From Ahaetulla prasina (lineage: Eukaryota; Chordata; Lepidosauria; Squamata; Colubridae), in assembly GCF_028640845.1 (NCBI RefSeq), contig NC_080542.1, forward strand, positions 59,745,064 through 59,809,063: a stretch of DNA of 64,000 bases. Direction: 5' to 3'. Position 1 is the first letter of the stretch; each line of letters opens with the position of its first letter. The position numbers and the translations under genes were made by a program. This document shows positions 33,401-47,200 of this stretch, piece by piece. The notes under the pieces were generated by a model that saw nothing but the letters and a program-made list of their open reading frames with translations, had not been told where the DNA came from and did no database searches.

Positions 33401-36400
33401 TGAAACCTAAGAGGAAAGCTAGAAGCACATCTTTGAGAAGAGAGATATTTTGTTCTAGGCAAAAAGGCAGGAAGATCTAATAGGAATCAACAGACATATA
33501 CATTTTAAAAATATGTTAAATACATGTACTGTATGCTGTTCCTTCATTAGTTCAAAACGACATAAATATATTTCCTTCTCCAATTTTTCTCTAAACTGGC
33601 TTAAGAATTACTGACTGGCTCAAAATGCTACAGTGAATCATGCCATTAAGTATGGACTTGAAATGGTTTCCATAATTCAAGTCCAACGTCTGAACACTAG
33701 ACTGGTTCTCTTGGACTATTGCTTGATGCTTTCTCATATACTCAGGTTGCTTTCTGGGTTTTTTTTATCATGCTAGTTATTATTGTTTTTAAAAATTAAA
33801 GGGCCTTAACTATTTTGACTCAGGACTAACTATTTTGACTCATAAACTACACATTTTCATTTTCTGCAAAACTTCATGTTTAAATATTTCCAAATCTCAT
33901 TATAAATAATTAATAATTGAAATGAGATTAAAGACTGAGATTCATCTTTGGATATAGCATCAATTCAAGATGTTCTTATATTCATATGAAAAATGAAAGC
34001 AGCCACTTTTATAGGATTGTAGTGATGATGATGATGATGGGATAAATCCAAATCCCTAATCTATATATATTGAGACCTGTAATTTTATGAGGTAGACTGA
34101 AGGTTTCAAAATAGTAGCAATTTTTTTTCTGGTAAAAAAATCAAGGAAGAAGGGAAAGGAAGATTGTGATGGGCGGCATTACTGGAAGAATCTGCTGACA
34201 TGAAAGTAAAATCCTATCAGGATTGCATTGGAATATATCAAGAATTATTTCAAATCTTGCTGAAAAAAGCAAGCCATAATTAATTACCCTTAATTATTAA
34301 AGGTTGTGCAATGTTTTAGATTTGAAACCTGAAAAAGTTTAAAGCGCTTGAAGTTGATCATATAGTTATTTTTCAATAACTCTTTAAAGAATCTGTTCTC
34401 CCACAGCTGAGGAAATATATGCTTGCTTTAGAGAATGGATGCCAGGTTCTACAGGTAAGCCCACCCATACTTGAAAGTACTATAGGCTGTACTAACATTC
34501 TTTCCTGAGCTGCCTAATCTTATCTTGCTTTATTTTTGAAATTTATCAAGGTTTCTTGGAGAAATGAAAACTTTACTTGCACATTGCAAAATTCCAATTT
34601 TATCTTAATGTAGATGTACTGGAATGCTTTCTTTCTTTCTTACCTGACCAGGTGCTACATCTGTTGGATCCGGACCATGATGAAACTCTCGGTGCAATTT
34701 TCCAGAGTGCAAATCTAGTACAAATTGCTTGAGTTTACCAGGAACACTGAAATGATATATCACATTTTAAGCAATATTGAACAATGCACCTTAGATAGCA
34801 TAAGTTCCAACTCAAACTGCCATATAATAAAGATTAGATATCAAAATCAACAAATCATCTCAGTCCATAGTCAATCCTGTGATCATTCTAAGAGGTATAG
34901 TAACTGGCACATACATAATTAAGCCTAGACTAGGTTCAATTAAAAATGATTGGAATAATAAAATACAGTGCATGCTAAGGTAATAAGATAAAGAGCAAAT
35001 TTAAGGATTACTGTATTTAAACATCATCAGGTAAATTAAGCCAACATTCTTTATATCTCAATACGGTTTTTAATTTAAAAGTTATTTAAAAGCAGGCAAA
35101 TAGAAGAAATTGAGTACTTCTCTTGCAAGGCTATTCCATAGCTTAAGCAGAAGGTAGTAGGTTTTACCCTAAATTCAAGAGATTAGTTCAAAATGTAAAC
35201 AAAAAATATGAATCTTACTTAATTCATATTAACCCTATTTCACACATTCAATATATTTTAAGGTTACTATTTCTTTTTTTCTTTTTGCAATTGCCTGAAA
35301 GCACAGCAAGCTTTTTCTCACTACATTAATCCCCATAGAGCTGAGCGGCCCAATAATTTCATTGCCTGCTACCTTCAACCCCCTGCTCACCACAATTCTG
35401 CAGAGAACAGTAGGTGCCAAATGCAGAGTTTATAAATACAAATGGCTATCTGTAAGTTATATTGATAAAAATGTTTCTGAAAGCTCTCCTGCTTAAGTAA
35501 TTGCAGGCACAGAAATGAATGCTAAAAGGACATCAATTTAAATTTCTTCTGAGGTAATCTATTTTCCCACATACTAAAGACTATGTGAAGATAAAATTGG
35601 AACTACCAAAATTCCAAGAATAAAAAAAAAATCCCTCAACTAGTACATTAAGTATAAAGAAACAAAAATGAACTAAAACAAATTATCAAATCTGTCCACA
35701 AACATGTTCTTTGGTGTGTGCAAGCCTTCCAGCTTGCATGTTTGTTTTTTTCTAAACAATTTTAAATAAGAAATGACATACTCATTTCAGCACCAACCTC
35801 CAGAATTATCTGTAACTTTAAAAATTTCTTCTGTAAAGCCTTGAAGCCATTCTTGCAAAGTAAATATGGTAGCTGCTTCTATCTACTGCTTTGTTTGGAA
35901 ATCTGCTCAGAAAAATAACTACGAAGATAGAATAGTACAGATGCGATGGCATATGCTTTGAGAGACTAAAGGTGGGGAATTGGGAGTAGCTGGAAGCAGC
36001 TTAAAGTGATTCTCCTCTGCAAACTCAAGTTTTGTGACTGAGCACAATGGTGGATTGATACGTTCATTTGCAGATGAATGCAAATTGTTTTCCATAGTTA
36101 ATATATAGTACAGGTAAATCCAAGTAAATCCAACTAAAACCGTTTTTTTAGACTTTAAAATTATCCCAATTGTCCGAAACAGAGGCTTTATGGCCTGTAA
36201 AATGTTTCTGCTTTTGAAACATCTCATATTGTATCCCTCTTGTGGTCACATTTAAGGTGTTTGGTAACTGACTCACCTTCACCTGGCTCCCCAATTACAT
36301 CATCCCATCCTACCAGGGTACCAGAAGAGGTATGTTATGGGTACAAAAGAATTACATCGGGTGGATCCAAGAGGCAGGCCATTTCTAGCATGCTCCCACT

Positions 36401-38173
36401 CTGGTGAGAGTGGCTCCATGCTTAACATCTTTCCAAAAGTCCCTCAAAACATGGTTGGGTCAACAGGTTTGATTATCTTCAGGAAGTGGCCAATTAGCAA
36501 TAGCAATAGTAAGTAGACTTATATATGACTTCATAGGGCTTTTCAGCCCTCTCTAAACAGTTTACAATGTTAGCATATTGCTCCCAATAATCTAGGTCTT
36601 CATTTTACCAACCTTGGAAAAATGGAAGGCTGAGTCAACCTTGAATCAGTCAGAATCGGTTCCCAGTTTGCAGTGGGAATGCAGAGTTAGCCTTCAGTAC
36701 TGCATACTAACCACTACTCCTGAGGTGAGGTGGCTACATTGTCTATAACATCAAACCTTCTATTACAACTTCTGTTAAGAGTAATACTAGTTTTTGTTTT
36801 TAATTACAGAAATTTAAAAATAATATTTATTTTATGGCTTGTTTTTATTGTACGCTGCGCAGAATCATGTTTTGTGAGATGGGTGGCTATATAAATATAA
36901 TGAAAGAAACAAACAAACAGATTATCCTCAACCCACCCGAAAACTAGAACCTTGTAATGGTTACACATTTCTATAAAGTAAAAGGAATGGGGCTCACAAG
37001 CACTGTTTTACAATTGGGAGTGTCTGCACTTAGCAACAGTCTGCCCCTAGGAATTTGATTTGCCCTGCAGGGTTGGCTTTCTGTAAGCTGTTAAAATTTA
37101 AGCTTCTCATAAAGTATTTAAAACATGAATTGATACCATCAATTACAGCACTACTCACGTTAACATTTGTATATTATGGTTTTTTTTTTATTTTAGAGTA
37201 GACTTTGTATTGATGGAAGTTGCTAAGAATCTCCTTTATTGCAGCAGAGATAAATCCAATAAATCAATAAATAATTCTACAAAAGATAGAATAATTATTA
37301 CTATCCACATTTACTTACTTCCTCTCCTTAAAAGTAGTAAGGAAAAGCTGAAGTATCTAAGTAGTATATGTAAGTAATTATGCAGTAATTCTACCCCAAT
37401 CCCCACTATCACTAAATCTTTCAAAACTTTACTCCAAGGAAATCTTTCTATGAAAAAATGTTCTCTAGACTTAATTTTTATGATACAACTCAATAAAAAA
37501 AAGGTTTTTACCCTCTCCCTTCCTTTCTAACTTTATATGAGCAAGATGAAAGGAAACATGTACTCACGCCAAATCACTGAAGTCTGAAAAAACATACATA
37601 TGTCTAAAACTATCAATAGCAATAACAGGACAATCTGCTGGACTCTTCTGAATGTGGAGCAAAGGATGTCTGAACTTGTCGCAATCAGCATGTAAAAAGT
37701 TTATTGTACCTTGAAATTCAGAAGCAAATTTTATGGTTTTTAGAGAATGAAATATAAGAACATATAGGTAAATCACAATATATGTAAATATCTAGCTTGG
37801 GGTAAAAGTATTTTGAATATACAAAAGGGGTTGATAAGATTATTTTGTATTAACATAAATAGGTTAAAGATGATGTTTCAGGAAAAACAATTTAATTTTA
37901 GGAGTACTAGGAGTACTCTAGTACTAGAGTACTAGAACTAGATCTTCAGAGAACTTTTAAAAAGTTAGGTTGTAATAGCTGACTTTTCAAAAAATGTGCA
38001 CAAGAATAAGCCTTAATTTTTTCAGTAGTAAGAGTATTAAGCTGTAATATTATACTAATAAGAAAACACAATCTCAGTTTCTTGTGCATGAGAAAACTAA
38101 CAATTTTGTCAACTTAGCCTAATACCTAATTCATTAAATTATAAGACATAATACAATATACATATATCTATAA

Positions 38174-38204
<31 letters not shown>

Positions 38205-41200
38205 TAATTACAGCAAACATCTACCTTTTTCACTTATTAACTGTCGTGCAACTTCCTGCTGGAACCTTTCTAAACTTTCTGTATCATCTTTCATATGAAA
38301 GAGTATAAGGAAAGGAAGACCCTCTTCTGTCAATTCCTATGTAGAAAGAAAAATATTAATAAACTATCAGTTTTCTACTAGCTTTTAGTTCATGTTTTAG
38401 CTGTGTACTCATATACTTTTAATAAGGAATTACATTACGATGGATAAATCAGAAATTAATACAGTATCTCACAAATTTAATCAAAAGTTTTTATACTCAA
38501 TAACTCAAAAGATAAACAAGTAGTTCAAAATTCCTGAAAGGATTGAACAAAAATAATTCTATATATTTCTTAATGTTTAATGTTAATTCCCTCAAGAAAA
38601 CAAAATTATATATCCTACTTGATGTAGAAGTAATCCTCAACCTACAACCAGTCATTTTATTCATTTATTAAATTTGTTTTTACCCATCTCGCTGCAAGGT
38701 GACTCTGGGCGGCTTACAATATCAAAACAAAACCATAAATTTATATGTAAATGTAATGTATAAAATCACAATAAATTTGCAATAAAAATACAGGTAATAA
38801 CTCAGATACATTATACTCTTTATATTCAAAGATGGAGAGGAAGAGAGCAGAATGTACTGTGGGGAGGAAGTGGGAGCTGCTGTTAGTTGATCAACTTCCT
38901 CTAGTGTGGTACTCCCCCATTAGATCCCCAAGCCAACTAACAGAGCCAGGTCTTCAGGCTCATGAAGAGTGGGAGCCAGTCTCACCTCAGAGAGCAAGAT
39001 GTTTTAAAGGGGTGGGGCTGCAGCAAAGAAGGCTCTTGTCCTGGACAGTCAATTCCTTGACTAACAGAATCTGAAGCATGCCTCCTCTGCTAGTACCGAT
39101 GGGGGTCCTCAAACAGGAATGAGATAGTTCTTCAAATAACCTGGACCCATGCCATGCAGGTCTTTATAGGCAATAACCAACACCTTGAATTGCACATGGA
39201 AGCAAAATGGCAGCCACTGAAACTCACAGAACAACAGTGTAACATGGACCACTCTAAGAGCTGCAAAGATTGCTCATGCATTCTGCACCAGTTAAAGCTT
39301 CTGAATGCTCTTCAAAGATAACCCCATGTAGAGTACATTGCAGTAGTCCAAGCTGGGGTGACTAGGACTTGAACGACTGCACAGGACTCTGATCCAGGAA
39401 AGGCCACAACTGGTGCACAACCCAAAGTTGTACAAAAGCTCTCCTAGCTGCGACTGCCCTCTGCTCTTTGAGCTGGAGTTGCAAGTCCAGGAGAACCACC
39501 AAGTTGCAGGCTGGGTCTGTCCGAGATAGTGCAATCCCATCTAAATTGGTTTAAAGTCCCGGATATTGAAGCTTCATGCACCAAAAACCATTTGGTTTTG
39601 CCAGGGTTCAGCCAAAGCCTGTTGTCCCCCATCCAGGCCCCAATAGCCTCCAGGCACTGTAAGATGGCAGCAACAGCATTATTTGGGTACAACCATAGTC
39701 GATGCTATTGAAAACTGCTAAGAGGTTAAGGAGAGCAAGGATGGTTGCACTACTCCAATCTTCTCTCACCAGAGATCATCCACAAGTGCGACAAATGCTG
39801 TTTCTGTCCCATAACCAGCCCAAAATACTGAATACTGACTGAAGGGGATTCAAATAATCCATTTCATCTAGAACTCTCCAAAGCTGCCAAGCAACTATCT
39901 TTTCTACCCCTTTCTCTAAAAAGGGAAGGTGGGAATTTGGGCAGATGGGATCAAGCAACAGCTGTTTGAGGAGTGGGTGAATTAGGAACCACTCTTTGAA
40001 GTTATGATGGCTACGGAATGGGTGCTTTATGGCTTATAGGGCACCACGGCCATCATTAATGGTCACACACACACACACTCCACAGTTGTGTAACTGTATG
40101 TTGGGCAGATCAGCTTTATGACTGGCCAGTGTTCCACAATCACATGATTGTGATTTGTGTTTATTTTTTCCAGTTTCCAACGTAACTGCCCATTTAAATG
40201 AACTGATTCCCTTAATGATCATCACAAAACAAAAGCATGAAATTATTTCTGGTCACATAGGTCCTTTCATTTACAGCCATAATGACTTACAACTTATGGC
40301 TGAATTCCCAGTCCCAATTATAGTGGTTACATCAAGGATTACCTGTATAGATATTCTCAAAATACATAGGCAATAGGAATATCACTCTCCTACTCACTCG
40401 TAAATCCCTTCCCAAATGAAAAAAAATATTTCAAGTTGGTCCCCAAATTCTTAGATTTCTCATTTGGGAAGGGATTTACGAATGCTATAAACTCAAAGTT
40501 ATGACAGTCCTGAAGAAAAAAAACCTTTACAACCAATTCAGGAATTCACAATTTTTTAGTCTCCTTAGCAATGTAATCACCATTATAGTCAGTTTAAGTT
40601 GACCTCTCTGATCTCTCGACATTGCAAGGGGGGAGATTGCTTACACAAATTGCTTGATTTTTTTCCCTTCCCCTCTCACAGAAATGAAAGATTGGAGTAA
40701 CGAATATAGAATATCAGATACAAAAAGAAAGATATGTTTTTGATGTCTGAAATTCTGAAAAATACTAAAAAAATAATCATAACTGGTGCATATCTTTTAC
40801 ATTGTAAAAAGCAAATAAAGAACATTTAGGTTTCTGCATTTTGTTCAGCCTTTATACTGCTGCTCAAACATGTCTAAAGCAGCCGTTCTATCTGTATGGG
40901 TAACAAGCATCCACATTATATTGTTTATTATATTGTTTATTATCCAGATATAATAAACATCATCGTCATATTGCTCAATACTTTTATCTACCTATTTCTG
41001 AGAAGAAATTTTCTATTTTGAAGCTCACACTGTAATTGTTATTAGTTGACAACTTAGGCAGGGAAGGATATTCTGGGAATGCATAAATACTTTATATATG
41101 TGTGGATATACTTAAGAATTTTAGGTTCCAAAATACAGAAAGATTGGGTTTGATTTATCCATGGATGGTTATATCTGTGAGTATATTCAGTAATATATTT

Positions 41201-44200
41201 TTATAGTATCAGTATATATTCACAAGTAAGTCAAAATAAAATTTCTTGAAAAATATGCCACCAATGATTAAGCCAATTGTGAAAATTTAAGATCCAGTCT
41301 GTTCTGGTAGTCTACACTTTATTGATACAAAATATGAAAATAAATGAAGTCATTCAGGATATAGTGAAAAAAATATACAAAATGTTTGAGAATTAGTTTA
41401 TCTGTGGGTGGCAAGTTTTTTAATAGTACTTTGGTTAAAAATTCTAGGGTTGGTTTATCCTCCTAAAGGGTTAAAGCAAGTTGCTTTATAAAGTAATGAA
41501 AGGCATCTGACACTTAATTTTGAACTAAATTAATTTCATTTGCAACCATTTATCCCTTAAATAAAAGGCCTGAATAACCAGATAGTCTTTACCTCTCCAT
41601 TTTCAAATGTAATTTCGCGAACAAGAGGAACACACTTGTCCTGAGTCCATGCGTAAGCCAAGTCAAAATTAGTCATAGAACCCAAGTAAACCATATCTGG
41701 AGCATTTTCCTGTTAAAACATGATTTTAAAATTAAGCATAAATTAACATATAAGAAATAGTATAATTGATATTATAATCTCCAAAGGTGAGATAGGCAGT
41801 ATCTAAATTTGACAAACAAACAAATGAAATATAACTAAGAGGCCATATCACAAAGCATTATATGGCATTCTTTATAAATTTTGTGACCTGTAGCAGCACA
41901 TTACAAAATGCTTCTCATACCATGGCCAGCAAGTCAGTAGCATTATTTCAGTGGCTTGGAAACTCACAGCATCCCTCATAGTTAATACCAACACGCTATA
42001 ACAGATGGCAGAAGGGCTCAGCTTAGCATACTATTTAGAAACATGAGCACTGAAAATCTAGCCTTCTTTGAATGATGCCAAATGCAAATAATTTTAAACA
42101 CTGATATTATTGTAACATACTGCAAATTCTTTTCGCTTTTTTTTTTATAAAAAAATCTTGTTATAGTGGTAAATACCTAAGTACAGGGGTTTGTTTGTTA
42201 TTTGGACCTCTGGCATGAATGTATACGATAACTAGAAATTCTACAGTGGTCTTCATTTTGTTTCTTTTTGGCTTTAATGTTATGCTTTTATTTTGTTCAC
42301 CATCCAGTGAATAGATGGATAGTGATATAAACTGAATAAACAAACAAACAAACAAACAAACACTATCAAGATACTTTTGAATAATAATTGTTCAAGAAAC
42401 TGAATAATTGAACTGATTTTCACTATATCCACCCAGAGATTAAGTATAATGGGATTATCTGAAAATATAAATAATTAGGAAACAGAAGTAAATTGGCAGG
42501 AGGTCATAGTTTTAATTTCTTTTCTTCATGCCAAAATGAAAATTTCTAAAAGCCCCAAAAGAAAGCTAAGAAAAAGGATAGGGGACTTTCTGGATTACAT
42601 TCTTAATTGTTAGCTAATAATCTAAGGGACTGAGACTGGTCTATCTAGTTATGTCTAATCATAAATAATTATCTGATTTGCACTGAAGAAATGTGAATTA
42701 ATACTTGCCCAGTCTAACTGGTGTTGTTTATTATAAATGTGGTTTAAGATCAGGGATTCTTGGTCATGCAGTTTAACTGCTATTTGATGTTCAACAACAC
42801 TTTATTTTCAATTGCCTTCCAGTTTGTCCTACATAAAATTGTTGCGACTGAATTTGTATACTATGTTGCTGTCGTCTTCCTTTTGTAGTTTGCCTTTGAC
42901 TTTAGATAGCTCTTTTCTGAGCGTAAATGTGGGTTTGTGAGCTATCATTATTACTAAAGTTGTTAGTTCACCATTTTCGTGTCTCCTTATGTCAATATCT
43001 AGCAAGGGAGTCATTGTTCTTTTTCTTCCTCATGTGTAAAACTGATCCCAATAAATATCTTGTTGAGTAGATGATGTGTCTCTTTTAGTCTGGTGTGTTT
43101 GAAGATGGCAATTGTTATCCACATAACGTACCCAACAATTTGGCTGGATGGTTGGCAGCACTGTGCATTCAAGTTTCTGCATTACTGCTTCTGCTATTAG
43201 GCCAGATATAGATAATCCCATAGGCGTGCCTTGTATTTGTTGATAGATTTTGTCTTTGTTATGAGGCATAACTCTAGAAGTTTCATGGTAGCGTTGGTGG
43301 ATATGGAGTGTTTGTTATGACTTTGATTTTCTGTAAGTAAATAGATGGGGTGTTTGGCCAGGTTAAAGTGATAGATGTGAATAATGCAGTCATGTCAAAT
43401 GAGACCATTATTTCTTCCTCATTTATTTTGATGTTTCTAATTAGTTGAAGGAATTGCTCATAGAATATGCCAAATTGTTGATGAGACGGTGAAGTCTTTT
43501 TCTTAAAGCTTTCGCTAGTTTGTAGGTTGGTGCGCCAGGTAGTGCCACTATGGGGCAGAGAGGAATTTCATTTCTGTGTATTTTGGGAAGTCCATAGAAT
43601 CTGGGTATAGTGGAGTCTTGTGGTAGTAAAAGTTTAATTTCTGTTGAAGTTAGTTAGTTGTTTTTGACAGGGTTCCAAGTAACACCTCCATTGAAAGAAA
43701 ATTCCGAGGCTTGAGTTTCGTTTTATTAGAGATGTCATATTGGCACATCTGGGAAAACCTGAATCTGAAAGTTTCCAGGTTTTCCCCATCCAAACAAAAC
43801 TTCAAGTCCCTGTCCAACACTCACAAGACCATAACATGGTCCAATCAAACATCGTCCCAACTGGATATGCCTCCCAGTTCCAGCTCCCAGGTGCAGGACA
43901 AGTTGTCCTTGACTTCTTGAGAAAGGAATGTTATTATGACTATATATTACCCATAAGCCACACAATCTCCCCTCCCAGTTTCCAACAGTAGTGGCAAGTA
44001 TGAAGGCCTAATACAAAAGATGGGTTCCAGGCCTGATAGTTTTTCTTTTTCCATTTTTATCAAGGTGTTTCTTATTCCATTTTCTAATTGTATTGTTGGG
44101 TCTTTGTTGATTACCTGGTAGGTGTTAGTGTCATTAAGTAAATTTTCCGCTTTCTTGATATAATCAGTTTTGTCCATTACTACAGTTAGTCTGATTCTGT

Positions 44201-47200
44201 CTGCTGGTAGGATGACAATGTCTCTATCTTTTCTCAATTTCTTTAATGTCTTCTCCTCTTGATTAAGTATTCTGTCTTGTTTGTTTCATTGGATGCTAGG
44301 AATGATTCCCTCTCTGGTGTCATCTTGTGTTCCCTGGTCAAGTCTATTATTATATATTCTAAGTTGGCAAGGAAATCAACCAGATCTGCACTTTTGTAGT
44401 TGAAATTAAATTAAGTTTCATACTTTTATAATTCAATTGAACTAGAATTGTTTTATTAGTAAGTGCTTACTTAACTTACTTAACTTAAATATTAAATGTA
44501 TTAAAACTAGGCATAGCTGTATAACTAAACTTGAGCTATTTTAAGGTTATATTCTACATCTTTTTTCAAAATAGCAGTTATGGTCAGACAGGTCAGCAAC
44601 AAAGGTTCTATCTTCCTGCGAGTTTTTTCAGGAATTGTTTATCAGGCATACTTAAATGGTTAATAGGTATTGTATACATCAGCTTTTATTAAGTTTATTT
44701 TCTTTTACAAAGCCTCTAACAAAAGGTATGTAAGGAAGTTCAATAAGTTCAATGTGTGCTCATGAACTAGAATATTTTTTAAATAAAAGAAGTAAAAAGG
44801 AATGGTTTTCTCTTAGGATTTCACAATGGAAGTGCATTTTAATTAATTTTAAAGCATCCTGGAATTAAAAATGAGAAATTTAAATTTACCATAAATCAAA
44901 ATTTTCAGTAAAGTCAAGTCAGGATTGCAAGAAGCAATGCCTTTAAACTAATATCTTCAAGGTCAATAAAAAGAATTATTAAATAACTATTAAATAACTA
45001 ATAAAGAATTTATTAAATAACTATTTAATAAATTGTGGAATTTGTTCTCATCCTAAGTGAAATTTTTTATTAAAAATATTTTTATTTACTTATAAAAAAA
45101 TACTGACTGCCCATCTTACCTCTGGTCAGCTTAAAATACGACTAATAATTTAATACAAACTATAAAAATAAAAAATACAATAGGTAAAAGACAGGGAGGG
45201 AGTAAGATGAGCGGGGGGGAAGCTGGAATCTGATATTATTCTATCAGTCACCTCCAACATGGAGCTCCTCTTTTAGAGTCCCCGACCAACTGCAGAGTCA
45301 AGTCTTTAGGCTCTTATGGAAAGTCAGGAGGGTTGGAGCAGAACTCAGTTAGCACTTTAAAAAGAGACTAAGAGAAATCCATAAACGATAGTGTTACTCA
45401 TGTGGTAGTCCTGATACCTATGAACTTTTTTCTGGAATAAAGTACATTACTTAAACACCAACTGCAAGGAGCAATGAAAGAAAAAATCCTACTGCCTTCC
45501 TCTTTTCAGAATCAAGATCACATGAAGAGTATAATGCCTTGGTAAGACCACATTTGCAATATTGTACTCAGTTTTGGTCATCACAATATAAAAAGGAGGT
45601 TGAGGACTCTAGAAAGAGTGAAGAGGAGAGCAGCAAAGATGATTAGGGGACTAAATGTATAGAAATGGTTCATATGAAGAATGGTTGCAGAAATTAGGTA
45701 TGTCTAGTTTAATGAAAAGGAGGACCGGGGTGACATAATAGCTGCGTTCCAATATTTAAGGGCTACCACAAGGAAGAGGGAGCCAACCTATTTTTCAAAG
45801 CATGTGAAGGTAGAACAAGAAGCAATGGATAGAAACTAATCAAGGAAAGAACCAGCTTAGAACTAAGGACAAATTTCCTGACAGTTAGAGCAATTAATTA
45901 GTGGAATGACTTGCCTTCAGAAGTTGTCTGAAACAGTACAGGGACTCCTGCTTGAGCAGGAAGTTGGACTATAAGACTTCCATGATCCTTTCCAATTCTG
46001 TTATTTTGTTATTCCCTAATCTATCAGGCTAGATATTAAATGACACAAAAGATTAAACTAGATGGCTCTTTGACATGTTTTGTTTTTTTATGTTACAGTA
46101 AGGAAGATGAGATTGCTGCTATATGTGATCAGTTGTTCTTGCCAGGAAATGGAGATTCTCAGAAATTGTTGATAGGAAAAGAATAATTTTACAATTTTAA
46201 TTTAATTTAATATTCAGCCTATTAATGGTTAGAAAGTTTATTGCTCTTCTCCATCCCAGAAAATCAGTTTCCTATCATCAGGAAAAAAATGTTTTAGAGT
46301 TCCCCAGAATGTTTCATTTCGTCACAGTTGGGGTTGTAACCCTCCTTGGGAGGGAGTTGTATTGAAACTTGTCTTATTTATCAACCAGCGATTGCATTTG
46401 CAAATACTTAACAATTAGAGCAAAGAGGGTTTGTTATATTTGCAAAGGTATCTATTTTGTTTGAATAATTGACCCCGTTTTTAAAAAGTATTTGTTTGTT
46501 TTTCATTTTCTGATTTTCTGGGAGAAACCTGCTTGTGACATGTTCTGCATGTCTGAGTTGTAAATTAGAGTTTATATGGAAAACAGAATAAGCGGAAATA
46601 ACTTTATTGCAATTTCACATTATATAATTACTTGGATGAAAATGGTTTGATTTTGTTTCTAATCGAAGAGCTAGTGATAGTTTATTGAAGGTTCAAAGAT
46701 TCAGTCACAACGCTAGCCAACAAAATAAGTGAATAATGAATCATAGGAATATTGGGCACTACACAAAAAGTCCTTTGATGGATAAGGGTAATTTATAAGC
46801 TACAGAGAAGTTAATATGTTCTTAAGAACATGACTGTGACTTGAAGCAAAGTATCAAAAATCTTTAAAAAGGTATTGATTTTTGGATTCTCAAAACTCAA
46901 TCCCTGAGGAGACGACTTCCGGTGTCCAGAGGCAACGGTCGTCTGGAGGCTTCTCCTGCCTCCAGTGCCCGAATCCGGCCGCCGCCGAGGCCCCCAGGGG
47001 CCAGGTGTTCCGAAAAGGACACCTGCCGCACGGACGGCTCGCCAGGGGTCTCCCAGCCGACATACAGGACTGGGGGGACCGATGCTGGCGCGTCCTAGGC
47101 TCGGCGGGGTTTGGAGGCCACGGGCCACGGCCATTACTTTGGTCGCCGCCTGGGCCGCTGTGCCCGTGACACCGGGCTTTGGATTTATAACTGCAGCAGC

